A program made the position numbers and the translations under genes. From positions 1 through 64,000 of the forward strand of contig NZ_BMOM01000004.1 in the NCBI RefSeq assembly GCF_014647075.1: a stretch of DNA of 64,000 nt. The letters run 5' to 3'. Positions within the stretch are counted from its first letter, which is position 1. Each line of letters starts with the position of its first letter. The notes below the pieces were generated by a model. That model saw only the letters and a list, made by a program, of their open reading frames with translations. It had not been told where the DNA came from and did no database searches. Of this stretch, positions 27,384 to 42,403 are shown piece by piece. The DNA is from Deinococcus aerophilus. GTDB taxonomy: Bacteria > Deinococcota > Deinococci > Deinococcales > Deinococcaceae.

Positions 27384-28115
27384 ATGGATAAGGTTTACGC
27401 GGGCGCGACCGAGGCGCTCAGGGACATCGTGCAGGACGGACAGACCGTGGCAGTGGGGGGCTTTGGCCTGTGCGGCATTCCCGAGGCGCTGATCGTGGCG
27501 CTGCGCGATTCGGGGGCAAAGGACCTCACCGCCGTGAGCAACAACGCGGGCGTGGACGGCTGGGGCCTGGGTCTGCTGCTGCAGACGCGCCAGATCCGGA
27601 AGATGATCTCCAGCTACGTCGGAGAGAACAAGGAGTTCGAGCGCCAGTACCTCGCCGGGGAACTGGAACTGGAGTTCACGCCGCAGGGCACCCTGGCCGA
27701 GCGAATGCGCGCCGGCGGCGCGGGCATTCCCGGCTTTTACACCAAGACCGGTGTGGGCACGGTGGTCGCCGAGGGCAAGGAGCACAAGGACTTCGACGGC
27801 GTGACGTACATCCTGGAACGCGGCATCGTGGCGGACCTGAGTCTGGTCAAGGCCTGGAAGGCCGACCGCTCGGGCAATCTGGTGTACCGCAAGACCGCGC
27901 GCAACTTCAACCCGATGGCCGCCACCTGTGGCCGGGTCACGGTGGCCGAGGTCGAGGAGATCGTGGAGGTGGGGCAGCTTGACCCCGACGAGATCGATAC
28001 CCCCGGCATCTACGTGCAGCGGGTGGTTCTGAACGCCACGCCCGAGAAGCGCATCGAGCAGCGCACGGTCCGGGCTAGTGCGCCCGCGTCCTCCGCCGCC
28101 GGAGCCGAGGTCTGA
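27384..28115 (+). CDS. scoA: Succinyl-CoA:3-ketoacid CoA-transferase subunit A
   Basis: The 243-aa alpha subunit shows [20 protein letters not shown] and [15 protein letters not shown], typical of class I CoA-transferases that move CoA from succinyl-CoA to acetoacetate. Ribosome site AGGAGGG lies 6-7 nt before ATG 27384, unlike the leaderless genes around it. scoB follows after 72 nt. Together they let the cell use acetoacetate. Confidence 0.92.
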   Translation: MDKVYAGATEALRDIVQDGQTVAVGGFGLCGIPEALIVALRDSGAKDLTAVSNNAGVDGWGLGLLLQTRQIRKMISSYVGENKEFERQYLAGELELEFTPQGTLAERMRAGGAGIPGFYTKTGVGTVVAEGKEHKDFDGVTYILERGIVADLSLVKAWKADRSGNLVYRKTARNFNPMAATCGRVTVAEVEEIVEVGQLDPDEIDTPGIYVQRVVLNATPEKRIEQRTVRASAPASSAAGAEV

Positions 28116-28187
28116 GATGGGCTGCCTGAAGCTGAGGTGCGACCCTTCGTCGTGTTTGCCCAAGACCACTCGTCTGTGGAGGTTGTG

Positions 28188-28817
28188 ATGCCCTGGAACA
28201 GAGACCAGATGGCGGCCCGCGCCGCCCGTGAATTGCAGGACGGCTATTACGTGAACCTGGGCATCGGCCTGCCTACGCTGGTGGCCAACCACATCCCTGA
28301 GGGAGTCAGCGTGATGCTGCAGTCGGAAAACGGGTTGCTGGGCATCGGACCTTTTCCCACCGAGGAACAGGTCGACCCCGATCTCATCAACGCGGGCAAG
28401 CAGACGGTAACCGCGCTGCCCGGCGCGAGCTTCTTTTCCAGTGCCGACTCCTTTGCCATGATCCGGGGCGGCCACGTGAACCTCGCCATCCTGGGGGCCA
28501 TGCAGGTCAGCGAACACGGCGACCTCGCCAACTGGATGATTCCGGGCAAGATGGTCAAGGGCATGGGCGGCGCAATGGATCTGGTGGCGGGCGTGCAGCG
28601 CGTGGTGGTCTTGATGGAACATGTGGCCAAGGGCGACGCCCACAAGATTCTGCCCGAGTGCAACCTGCCCCTGACCGGGCAGCGCGTGGTTGACCGCATC
28701 ATCACCGATCTGGCGGTGCTGGACGTCACTGAGGACGGGCTGAAGCTGGTGGAGCTGGCCCCCGGCGTCACGCTGGAGGAAGTGCGCGCGAAGACCGGAG
28801 CAGCCATTCGGGAATAG
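28188..28817 (+). CDS. scoB: Succinyl-CoA:3-ketoacid CoA-transferase subunit B
   Basis: The 209-aa beta subunit carries the catalytic Glu47 in [10 protein letters not shown], which forms the glutamyl-CoA thioester, and [19 protein letters not shown]. The frame is open from 28137, but ATG 28188 with GGAGG about 6 nt upstream gives the family N-terminus [19 protein letters not shown]. It is paired with scoA and closed by a GC-rich hairpin. Confidence 0.92.
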   Translation: MPWNRDQMAARAARELQDGYYVNLGIGLPTLVANHIPEGVSVMLQSENGLLGIGPFPTEEQVDPDLINAGKQTVTALPGASFFSSADSFAMIRGGHVNLAILGAMQVSEHGDLANWMIPGKMVKGMGGAMDLVAGVQRVVVLMEHVAKGDAHKILPECNLPLTGQRVVDRIITDLAVLDVTEDGLKLVELAPGVTLEEVRAKTGAAIRE

Positions 28818-28843
28818 GTCCAGATTCTGCATGGACGTCAGAT

Positions 28844-28890
28844 GCCCCGGCCGGTTCCTGAAATGGAATGGGCCGGGGCGTTCTGGTGTT
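28844..28890 (+). terminator. Hairpin terminator after scoAB
   Basis: GCCCCGGCC (28844-28852) pairs perfectly with GGCCGGGGC (28871-28879) around 18 nt and is followed by GTTCTGGTGTT. It lacks a clean T run. Confidence 0.6.
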
Positions 28891-28935
28891 GCTTGGCACA
28901 TCCAGTCATTGGGTTGCTGAATGACCCCAGTGTGG

Positions 28936-28981
28936 CCGGTTCCGACGGGGCGTGGGCCGCGCCCTGTCCAGTCGGAACCGG
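28936..28981. repeat. Perfect 11-bp inverted repeat, long hairpin
   Basis: CCGGTTCCGAC (28936-28946) and GTCGGAACCGG (28971-28981) pair perfectly, and the interior GGGCG/CGCCC can extend the stem. It lies between the scoB terminator and the tRNA-Ala promoter with no gene attached. Confidence 0.7.
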
Positions 28982-29065
28982 TGTCATGACGGGCCATCTG
29001 GCCCAGCTTTACGCCAGCTTTTGGAGTCTCGTGGGGCACCACGGCACGCTGTGGCCTGTACCCCC

Positions 29066-29095
29066 TTGCCACAGCGCCCCGCCGTCTGCTAATCT
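29066..29095 (+). promoter_or_regulatory. Promoter of tRNA-Ala
   Basis: TTGCCA (29066-29071), an 18-nt spacer and TAATCT (29090-29095) lie 12 nt upstream of the mature tRNA 5' end. Confidence 0.7.
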
Positions 29096-29107
29096 GCGCC
29101 CCGCTGA

Positions 29108-29182
<75 letters not shown>

Positions 29183-29185
29183 AGA

Positions 29186-29216
29186 AAAACCGCGCTGAGA
29201 AGCGCGGTTTTCTTTT
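29186..29216 (+). terminator. Intrinsic terminator of tRNA-Ala
   Basis: AAAACCGCGCT-GAGA-AGCGCGGTTTT is a perfect stem with a 4-nt loop, continuing into TCTTTT. Confidence 0.93.
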
Positions 29217-29266
29217 GCTTATTTTTGCCCAGCGGGGGGCGTGACCAACGCGTGGCCAACCGGCTC

Positions 29267-29515
29267 TCAGTTCACTACCTTGGGTCGCGCCTTGACCAAC
29301 TCCGACAGGTTCACGGCCCGCTCTTGGTGCTCGCTCTGGTACACCCTCCGGTAGACGTCCGCCGTGAAGCTGGGCCGCGAGTGGCCAAGCTTCACGCTCA
29401 CCACCTCCACCACGCCCCCCCGCAGCATCGGCAAGGCGTGCGGGTGCCGCAGCCGAACACACTTCCTCCCGGCTGCGTTGCTGGGGCAAAAGCCACCGCG
29501 CACAACCGAAGGCAT
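29267..29515 (-). pseudogene. Tyrosine recombinase (integrase) C-terminal remnant
   Basis: Only about 82 codons remain. The residues VRLRHPHALPMLRGGV followed by VVSVKLGHSRPSFTADVYRR match the end of tyrosine recombinases: the HxLRHTHA box (Arg and His of the active site), the KLGHS helix and the catalytic Tyr in TADVYRRVY. The first conserved His is lost (RLRHPHA), and no N-terminal or core-binding domain lies upstream, where ilvD ends at 29577. It sits 84 nt from the tRNA-Ala 3' end with its C-terminus facing the tRNA, the usual placement for an integrase at a tRNA attachment site. I infer a scar of an excised or decayed genomic island. Confidence 0.75.
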
Positions 29516-29576
29516 CTCCAGTTCTGCGCGGTTCTGGGCTACAGCGTTCCGTGCTGTGTCCTGAGGGTGCTCAGCC

Positions 29577-31271
<1,695 letters not shown>

Positions 31272-31359
31272 GCCCCAGACTAGCGTCGCCCGCACCGTCA
31301 GGGCGGTGGGCGGCACAGACAGGTGCGGCAGCGAAAGGGACGGGACGCCGCACAGGGCC

Positions 31360-31397
31360 GTGTCAGAGCAAAAGAGCGGTGTCAGAGCAAAGGAGTG
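31360..31397. repeat. Two tandem 19-bp direct repeats
   Basis: GTGTCAGAGCAAAAGAGCG (31360-31378) is followed immediately by GTGTCAGAGCAAAGGAGTG (31379-31397), with two mismatches. The second copy runs into the left arm of the adjoining palindrome. Confidence 0.85.
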
Positions 31398-31427
31398 GAG
31401 CTGGGGCGCGCGCCCCAGCTCCACTCC
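31392..31427 (-). terminator. 36-bp perfect palindrome, probable terminator of the ppiC-like gene
   Basis: Two 18-bp arms without a loop; the left arm reads GGAGTGGAGCTGGGGCGC and the right arm is its exact complement. It lies 20 nt past the ppiC-like stop on the minus strand and is followed there by TTTGCT, so a terminator is plausible. The length, the perfect symmetry and the adjoining tandem repeat are unusual, and a protein-binding site or mobile repeat is possible. Confidence 0.6.
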
Positions 31428-31447
31428 CTATGCTCCGTGTTCCCTGT

Positions 31448-32500
31448 TTACTTGCTGGCGGGAGCCGGGGTGACCGTGACCACTTCCGGGAAGGACTCGG
31501 TGTTCAGTCGGGCAACCTGCGCGTCCAGGTACTTCTGGGCGGCTTCCTGGGAGAGCTGCTGGCGGATGACCGGCGCAGCCTCGGCCAGCGGCACCGCGCC
31601 CGCCGGGGTGCGCTTGGTCACCATCAGAATGTGGAAGCCGAACTGCGACTGCACCGTCTGGAGCTGGCCCACTGGACCCTTGAAGCTGGCCTGATCGAAC
31701 GTCTCGACCATCTGTCCGGGTTCGAAGCAGCCCAGGTCGCCGCCCTGCGCCGCGCTGCCGGGGTCCTTGCTCTTCTCGGCGGCGACCTTGGCGAAATCCG
31801 CGCCGCCCTGCAGGTTCTTCACGAGGGCCTGGGCCTCGGCCTGGGTGGGCACCAGGATGTGCTTGACGCAGGCTTCGGCCTCGCGGGCAAACTTGTCGCG
31901 GTTGAGGTTGTAGTACCCGGCCACCACGGCGTCTCCGAACGTGAAGCGGTCCTGGATGCCCTGCAGGTAGGCATTCACCACCGACTGGCGTGTCAGCTCG
32001 GCGCGCAGCTCCTCGGGGGTGCTGTAGCCGGTCGCGGCCAGGGCCTGTGCAAAGGCCTCATCGGTCTCGAAGTTGGCGCGGGCGTCATTGAACTGCTGTT
32101 CCACCGCCGCCGTGTCCACCTTGTTGCGGCCCATGGCGATCTGGGTGATGGCCCGGTCGCGCAGGTACTGCTTGAGGTAGGACGGACGCGCCTCGGCGAA
32201 CTCGGCCAGGTAGGACTCCTCGAAGGGAATGCCCTGGGCGTTGACCACCCGCGCGGCGGCCAGCCGGAAGGCCCGGTCAAAGTCGGCCAGCGTGTAGGTC
32301 TCGCTGCCCACCTTGCCGACCACGGCCGCCGGATCGCCGGTGCTGACGGGGGTCTGAGGGACTGGAGTGGGCGTGGCTGGGGTCTGGGTGGCCGGGCTGG
32401 TTGAGGCAGGCGCCGTGGGAACGACGGGAGGTGCCGCCGGGGTCGTCTGGGCCAGGGCGACGCCGCCGAGCAGCGCCAGGGTCAACAGAAGTTTTTTCAC
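31448..32500 (-). CDS. Exported peptidyl-prolyl isomerase, SurA/PpiC (parvulin) type
   Basis: The 350-aa product has a signal peptide (VKKLLLTLALLGGVALAQ), a Pro/Thr-rich linker (about 20-55), a SurA-like N-terminal helical domain and a parvulin domain starting ACVKHILVPTQAEA with DPGSAAQGGDLGCF and SQFGFHILMV. It should help fold exported proteins. I choose GTG 32500: the overlapping ATG is followed directly by TGA, whereas TAAACT (32508-32513) lies 7 nt before GTG. Two Cys residues in the parvulin domain could form a disulfide. Confidence 0.88.
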   Translation of the reverse strand: MKKLLLTLALLGGVALAQTTPAAPPVVPTAPASTSPATQTPATPTPVPQTPVSTGDPAAVVGKVGSETYTLADFDRAFRLAAARVVNAQGIPFEESYLAEFAEARPSYLKQYLRDRAITQIAMGRNKVDTAAVEQQFNDARANFETDEAFAQALAATGYSTPEELRAELTRQSVVNAYLQGIQDRFTFGDAVVAGYYNLNRDKFAREAEACVKHILVPTQAEAQALVKNLQGGADFAKVAAEKSKDPGSAAQGGDLGCFEPGQMVETFDQASFKGPVGQLQTVQSQFGFHILMVTKRTPAGAVPLAEAAPVIRQQLSQEAAQKYLDAQVARLNTESFPEVVTVTPAPASK

Positions 32501-32590
32501 ATCCGGCAGTTTAGCCTGCCCGACAGTGAGGAAAGGAAGGAAAGGCGCAGTGCCCGGCGAAGCGGGCGGGGCCCTGCTACAATCCGCCGC

Positions 32591-33655
<1,065 letters not shown>

Positions 33656-33675
33656 CGGGGGCGACCTGCCCCACC

Positions 33676-35265
<1,590 letters not shown>

Positions 35266-35399
35266 CTTCCCCCACGCTAGGCGCTGGGGGCTGACCTGTC
35301 TTGAATTGCCCGTGAGGAAGGCTTAAGGGGCAGTCAGCGTGGCGTCATGAGGAGGGAGAACGGGGGGGGCGTGGGCAGGCGCCTTCCCCCAGGGCCCGG

Positions 35400-36278
35400 T
35401 CAGGACCGGTCGGTCAGGCCGTGTTTGAGCACCGCCGCGAGTTCGCGGGTGCCGACCGCCTGCAACTCGTCAAGTTCAGCGGCCACGGCCCGCAGCGCCG
35501 CCCGGACCGCCTCGGCGTCGCGGGCCTGCGGGCCGCTCAGGCGGTGCACACACGCCTGCACGCTGAAATGGGCCTCGGGCAGCCCGGCGAGCTGGGCCCC
35601 GGCCCCGGCGTGCCGCGCCCCCAGCAGCGCGCCGAGCATGCCGACCTCCTCGCTGCGGCGCATCAGCTCGCGCTGAAAGGTGCGGTCCTTGATGCCCGTG
35701 ATCACGTCCCACGCCGCGTCGGACAGCGCAGTCTGGGGTGAGGCGGGCCGGGCCGCCTCCACGCTCAGGGTCTCGCCGGCGCGCCACAGCCGCGTGAACA
35801 GGCCCTGGCGGCCCTCCATCCAGTGGGTCTCAAAGTCGCGGGCATCCTCGATGAGGACCTTGAGCCGGGCGAAGGGAGCGTCGGCGGACACACGCGGTCC
35901 GTCGGGCAGGGTGCCCCACATGCTCAGGCCGCGGTCATCAGTGGCGCGCATGACCTCGTAGGCCGCCGAGATCTGCGCCGCTCCGTCGCTCAGGTGGGCG
36001 GTTACATGTCCATCGGTGAGCAGGGCGATGTCGCTGCCCTCGTCGCGGCGGACCACGCGGGCCTCGTGGCGCAGGTGGTGCAGGCCCAGGCCCCAGCGGT
36101 CATGGGCAAGCTGCAGCGCCGCCGTCAGGGCCGTGTCCAGCTCGTCGCCGGACAGCTCGCCTCCGGCGTTCAGCGTCCGGAACTGCGGCGGCAGGCCCGC
36201 GCTGCCCAGCAGAGCGTCGAAGGCGGTGAAAGGGTCGGAGGTCGTGCGGGATTCCCGGCTCTGTTTGACTCGTGCCAT
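35400..36278 (-). CDS. Conserved hypothetical protein
   Basis: I do not recognise the family. The 292-residue product from ATG 36278 is acidic to neutral, without signal peptide or membrane segment. It has SDPFTAFDALLGSAGLP near the start, a beta-rich middle (HHLRHEARVVRRDEGSDIAL) and an Ala/Leu-helical C-terminus. Codon usage matches neighbouring genes and the frame is long, so it is probably real. The frame opens earlier (36341), but nothing supports that start; no TANNNT box lies at the usual distance. Confidence 0.65.
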   Translation of the reverse strand: MARVKQSRESRTTSDPFTAFDALLGSAGLPPQFRTLNAGGELSGDELDTALTAALQLAHDRWGLGLHHLRHEARVVRRDEGSDIALLTDGHVTAHLSDGAAQISAAYEVMRATDDRGLSMWGTLPDGPRVSADAPFARLKVLIEDARDFETHWMEGRQGLFTRLWRAGETLSVEAARPASPQTALSDAAWDVITGIKDRTFQRELMRRSEEVGMLGALLGARHAGAGAQLAGLPEAHFSVQACVHRLSGPQARDAEAVRAALRAVAAELDELQAVGTRELAAVLKHGLTDRS

Positions 36279-36416
36279 AAGGGCTCTATTCTGCCCTGAA
36301 CAGAGCGGGAGGATGGCAACCCAGGCACAGCGCGTGAGCATGACGGGCGAGCCGGCAGGGTCCGGGCCACGGATGGAGACCGGCAGGCCAGGGCAGCTGA
36401 TCCCCGGATTCCACCT

Positions 36417-37325
36417 TTATTTCTGTTCCTGACGTTCCGCCCACCGCGCCGCGCCGATCAGTCCGGCGTCTGCCCCCAGTTCGGCGTGGACCACCCGGGG
36501 CTGGTAACGCGGTGGAAAGTGCGCGAGCTGCCCGCGCACCCGTTCCAGATACCCGGCCCGCAGCCCCACGCTGCCGCCCAGCGCCACGGTGGTGACGCCC
36601 AGCAGCGCGGCCACATCGGCGATCTTCCATGCGATCAGGGCGGCTGAGCGGCGATAGGGGGTGTCGGCCTCAGGGTTGCCCGTCTCGGCGGCGTCGGCCA
36701 GGGCGCGGGCATCGTTCAGGCCCAGCGCCCGGGCCTGAAGCCCCAGCGCGGTGCCGCTGGTCTCGAATTCCAGCGGTCCCAGCCGTCCCAGCGCAGCGAC
36801 CTCTGTGCCTTCTCCCCAGGCGGCGGGCACGCTGACAAACCCCAGTTCGGCGTCCAGGCCGTTGCCCACCAGATGCAGCCGCCCGCCGAGCACCAGTCCG
36901 GCTCCCACCCCGGTGCTGACGGTCACGAACATGAATTCACGGGTCCCCCGGCCCGCCCCGGCCACGTACTCACCCCAGGCGGCGGCGCGGGCGTCGTTGA
37001 GCACCGCGCACGGCAGGCCCAGCCCCGCGTGAATGGCCTGGGCCAGGGGCACGTCGGTCCAGCCGGGAAAGGTGTGGATGGCGGTGGCGGTGACCTTGCC
37101 GCCGGCCACCGCGCCCGCACAGGCCACGCCCACCGCCGCCGCCGCAGGGGCCAGCGGGGCAGCCAGCGCCTGAGCCGCGCCGATCACAGCGTCCGGGGTG
37201 CTGGGCTTGGGGGTGCGGACTTCCCGGCGCTCAACGATGCGGCCAGCCTCAATCACCGCCGTCCGGATGGACGTGCCGCCAATATCGAGGGCGAGCAGGG
37301 CAGGGGAAGGGGTATCAGAGGGCAC
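36417..37325 (-). CDS. ROK-family sugar kinase (glucokinase-like)
   Basis: The 302-aa product has LALDIGGTSIRTAVI (phosphate loop), VGVACAGAV, catalytic Asp in VLNDARAAAWGEY and VTVSTGVGAGLVLGGRL. The zinc-binding CxCGxxGCxE of most ROK proteins is missing; the region reads LGRLGPLEFETSG. That occurs in NanK-like and some other ROK kinases and makes the substrate uncertain (glucose, N-acetylmannosamine or another hexose). manA follows on the other side, upstream on the same strand with a 55-nt gap, suggesting joint hexose-phosphate metabolism. Confidence 0.85.
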   Translation of the reverse strand: MPSDTPSPALLALDIGGTSIRTAVIEAGRIVERREVRTPKPSTPDAVIGAAQALAAPLAPAAAAVGVACAGAVAGGKVTATAIHTFPGWTDVPLAQAIHAGLGLPCAVLNDARAAAWGEYVAGAGRGTREFMFVTVSTGVGAGLVLGGRLHLVGNGLDAELGFVSVPAAWGEGTEVAALGRLGPLEFETSGTALGLQARALGLNDARALADAAETGNPEADTPYRRSAALIAWKIADVAALLGVTTVALGGSVGLRAGYLERVRGQLAHFPPRYQPRVVHAELGADAGLIGAARWAERQEQK

Positions 37326-37380
37326 AGGGCATTACAGCACGCGGCTGTGGAGGCGCGGCGCGCGTACTCTGGCCCCCGAT

Positions 37381-38322
37381 TTACGGCAGCCGCGCCAGCA
37401 GGGCACTCAGTGAATCGCCTTCCAGCCGGTACGCGCCCAGACGGGCAGGCAGCAGCAGAGTGTCCAGCGGTCCCAGGGACCACGTCTCTCCGCCCGCGAT
37501 GACCCGCCCCTCGCCGTGGATCACGGTCAGAACGTGAAAGCTCTCGCCCCGCGTATCGAGGTCCATCCCTTCCGGTCCGGACCGCAGGTCTTCCAGCACG
37601 AAATACCCGCTGCGCACCCGCTCGCGGCGCTCGCCGGGGGACAGGGGGGCGCCGGCCTGGACCCGCGCCGTGCGGGGGGCCGTCACGGCGGCGCTCTGGG
37701 TGAGGTGCAGGGCACGCCCCGCGCTCGCCGGACGGTCCCAGTCGTAGACGCGGTAGGTCGTGTCGCTGGTCTGCTGCACCTCATACAGGAACAGGCCCGG
37801 TCCCAGCGCGTGCAGGGTTCCGGCCGGCACCAGGAGCGCGTCGCCTGACTGGACTCCGTGGTAGGCCGCGTGGTCCATCACCTGTCCGGACAAAATCGCG
37901 TTCCGCAGGGCCAGCGCCTGGGTGCCCTCCCTGACTCCCGCGATCACGCGGGCCTGCGGCGCGGCGTCCAGGATGTACCACGCCTCGGTCTTGCCCAGCT
38001 CGCCGGGGCCGACCAGTTGCGCGGCCTGGGCGTCGTCCGGATGAACCTGCACGCTCAGCCACTCGGCGCAGTCGAGCAGTTTGATCAGCAGCGGAAAGCG
38101 GATGCCGTGGGCGCGGCGGCCCAGCAGATCACCGCCGTGTTCGCGGGCGAGGTCACCCAGGCGCTGGCCGTCCAGGGGACCGCCCTGCACCCGGCTGTCC
38201 TCGTGCACCATCCACGCCTCACCGAGGGGCGAGCCGTCCTGAGCACGGCCCAGACGGGTTCCGCCCCACACCCGGGCGGCGGTGGAGACGCTCAGGCGCA
38301 GCGGGTGCGTCAGGGCGTTCAT
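37381..38322 (-). CDS. manA: Mannose-6-phosphate isomerase, class I
   Basis: It interconverts mannose-6-phosphate and fructose-6-phosphate. The 313-aa product (short form) has the zinc-binding set [21 protein letters not shown] and [12 protein letters not shown], and the Arg-containing C-terminal cupin. ATG 38322 begins [21 protein letters not shown]; the frame upstream belongs to the next gene in another phase. The preceding gene ends 2 nt before this start, so the pair is probably coupled. Confidence 0.92.
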   Translation of the reverse strand: MNALTHPLRLSVSTAARVWGGTRLGRAQDGSPLGEAWMVHEDSRVQGGPLDGQRLGDLAREHGGDLLGRRAHGIRFPLLIKLLDCAEWLSVQVHPDDAQAAQLVGPGELGKTEAWYILDAAPQARVIAGVREGTQALALRNAILSGQVMDHAAYHGVQSGDALLVPAGTLHALGPGLFLYEVQQTSDTTYRVYDWDRPASAGRALHLTQSAAVTAPRTARVQAGAPLSPGERRERVRSGYFVLEDLRSGPEGMDLDTRGESFHVLTVIHGEGRVIAGGETWSLGPLDTLLLPARLGAYRLEGDSLSALLARLP

Positions 38323-38324
38323 GC

Positions 38325-38699
38325 TCAGCGGTTGGGGCGGCGCACCGCCGCCATGATCAGGGCGAAGGCGATGATGACCGTCAGGTAGCTGATCAGCGAG
38401 GCGGCGGGGCTGAACAGCGGGTTCAGCACGTCCAGCGAGAACTTGTAGATGGCGAACGGCACCGCCCAGCCCAGGGCGAAGTAGACGGCGCGGCGCAGAA
38501 AGTCGGGCGTGACGGCGGCCATCGGGAAGTAGCGCATGGGCACCAGCATGGCCGGAATCAGCAGCAGCTGCGCGAGATAGAACCAGACCGGCAGCCGCGC
38601 AAAGCCGTATTCCAGGCCGCCAAAGACGACGTTCAGCGCGGCGATGATGAGACCGGTCACCAGGGCGGTGCGGGGCAAGAAGGCATTCACACCCGGCAT
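38325..38699 (-). CDS. Small integral membrane protein, unknown function
   Basis: A 124-aa protein with four hydrophobic helices (about 11-29, 37-56, 70-88 and 95-117) and a basic tail AVRRPNR. I know no family. It lies directly upstream of manA (2-nt gap) and is probably co-transcribed. The start is uncertain: ATG 38699 follows a GCCAC/GTGGC hairpin with no clear ribosome site, and a GTG four codons on is possible. Confidence 0.65.
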   Translation of the reverse strand: MPGVNAFLPRTALVTGLIIAALNVVFGGLEYGFARLPVWFYLAQLLLIPAMLVPMRYFPMAAVTPDFLRRAVYFALGWAVPFAIYKFSLDVLNPLFSPAASLISYLTVIIAFALIMAAVRRPNR

Positions 38700-38795
38700 G
38701 CTGCCACAGCGGGGCGTGGCAATGGTCCATTCCGGCCTGGAGTTCGGCAGTCCGCTGTGTACACGGACCAGGCCCTCACCGTTCGCCGGGGGCCC

Positions 38796-39119
38796 TCACA
38801 CACCATCGGGTGGCCCGGGGGGGGGCAGGACATCAACAAAATGTTCCACTGTCGGGAACGGGTCATAGAAATAGAACGGCAGCAGTTGTGTGCGCCACAG
38901 TTCATACTCGGAGCTGTGGCGAAAGCCGACGGTATGGTCCTCCACAGTGTTCCACCACACGAGCAGGGCGTAGCGGTGGTCTTCTTCCACACCGCGCTGC
39001 AACTCGTGGCGGATGTAGCCCTGCGTGCCGGTCAGCAGGGGCAGCGCCGCCGTGAAAGCCGCCTCAAACTCGGCCGTCTGACCGGGGCGGATGGGCAGCA
39101 GTGCGAGTGCCAGGACCAT
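38796..39119 (-). CDS. Antibiotic biosynthesis monooxygenase-like (ABM) domain protein
   Basis: The 107-aa product has the dimeric ferredoxin-like ABM pattern: VLALALLPIRPGQTAEFEAAF, GYIRHELQRGVEEDHRYALLVWW and HSSEYELWRTQLLPFY. Such small proteins act as heme or quinone monooxygenases or as sensors; the role here is unknown. The frame is open from 39338, but ATG 39119 with AAGAGG about 6 nt upstream fits the family. A likely -10 TATACT at 39226-39231 predicts a leader of about 100 nt. Confidence 0.75.
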   Translation of the reverse strand: MVLALALLPIRPGQTAEFEAAFTAALPLLTGTQGYIRHELQRGVEEDHRYALLVWWNTVEDHTVGFRHSSEYELWRTQLLPFYFYDPFPTVEHFVDVLPPPGPPDGV

Positions 39120-39225
39120 GCTTGCCTCTTGTGTACTGGGGAGAAGGGAGTGAAGAGGGCCGGGAAAGGAGGACAGGGCATCTGACTGCCCCCGGCGGGG
39201 CCTGTGTCCATGTGGTTCTCTTCGG

Positions 39226-39293
39226 AGTATAGACCGGGCCCCCATGATTCGGCCGTGCCGGAAAGAGGGGCTGGAAAGTTGGAACGGCACGGC
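39226..39293 (-). promoter_or_regulatory. Promoter of the ABM gene with upstream inverted repeat
   Basis: TATACT on the minus strand (39226-39231) is a good -10 box. Upstream of it GCCGTGCCG (39252-39260) and CGGCACGGC (39285-39293) form a perfect 9-bp inverted repeat with 24 nt between, covering the -35 region and beyond. This fits an operator, but no regulator is known. Confidence 0.45.
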
Positions 39294-39353
39294 GCGGGTG
39301 GCACCATGCGGAGCAGGCTTTTCCAGAGCGGAGCTCACTCTGGACCATGTGAA

Positions 39354-39382
39354 GGGAGGGGCCCAAGGTGCTGGCCCCTCCC
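39354..39382 (-). terminator. Hairpin terminator after leuA
   Basis: GGGAGGGGCC and GGCCCCTCCC form a perfect 10-bp stem with a 9-nt loop, 30 nt past the leuA stop. The tail is TTCAC, without a T run. Confidence 0.65.
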
Positions 39383-39413
39383 GGAAGTGAAGTCGCTGCA
39401 GCGTGTCCGGGGT

Positions 39414-41003
<1,590 letters not shown>

Positions 41004-41056
41004 GGCAACTCCTGTACGGCTGGATCGAGAAACGGGCCGGAAGACGAACAAAGCAA

Positions 41057-41087
41057 AGCCCCCGAAGGGAAGTTCCTCCGGGGGGCT
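41057..41087 (-). terminator. leuA attenuator terminator
   Basis: AGCCCCC (41087-41081) pairs with GGGGGCT (41063-41057), followed by TTGCTTTGTT. It lies between the leader peptide and leuA, so it must be bypassed for leuA expression. CCGGAGGA (41081-41074) inside it can instead pair with TCCTCCGG (41127-41120) in the leader ORF, which excludes the terminator. Confidence 0.75.
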
Positions 41088-41111
41088 GGGGCGGCCTGAC
41101 TTCCTGGCCGT

Positions 41112-41159
41112 TCACTCCACCGGAGGACGGATAAGAAGAAGCAGGCCGAAACTGGACAT
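41112..41159 (-). CDS. leuA leader peptide (MSSFGLLLLIRPPVE)
   Basis: A 15-codon frame upstream of leuA with four successive Leu codons (CTG CTT CTT CTT, 41144-41133), then Ile and later Val. TACAGT lies 6 nt before its ATG, so it should be translated as a leaderless mRNA. Ribosome stalling on the Leu codons under leucine shortage would leave TCCTCCGG free to form the antiterminator; a ribosome reaching the stop codon would cover it and let the terminator form. The logic is that of enterobacterial leu and actinobacterial leuA attenuation; its operation here is inferred. Confidence 0.8.
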   Translation of the reverse strand: MSSFGLLLLIRPPVE

Positions 41160-41165
41160 GGAGTG

Positions 41166-41195
41166 ACTGTACCGGCTGACGGGCCAGACTGACAA
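41166..41195 (-). promoter_or_regulatory. Promoter of the leuA leader transcript
   Basis: TTGTCA (41190-41195), an 18-nt spacer and TACAGT (41166-41171) on the minus strand. The predicted start site is at or just before the leader-peptide ATG. Confidence 0.75.
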
Positions 41196-41220
41196 GAGGG
41201 TCGTCTAGCCGCAGGCTGCC

Positions 41221-42231
<1,011 letters not shown>

Positions 42232-42403
42232 GTGGGGGATTCTCCTACAAAATTGTGGGCTGGCGGGGAATGTGGGCTAGGGGAGAGGCGGGTGGGCAGG
42301 GGTATCTCCGCTGACAGCGGGCCGGTTGCGGCTGCCCTGGGTGTGCTGGAAGTGCCCCGACTGGCGGGCAAATTCCACACCCGCTCCCGAAGCCGGGCGC
42401 CGC

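Noticed and set aside
39281..39320. T-box-like GGTGGCACC sequence near the ABM gene
   Set aside because: On the plus strand no gene follows it, and on the minus strand the matching bases are interrupted. No specifier stem or paired terminator is seen.
42232..42403. Possible leader peptide or attenuator before ilvC
   Set aside because: No short ORF rich in Leu, Ile or Val codons and no terminator between it and ilvC were found; the only hairpin there belongs to infB.
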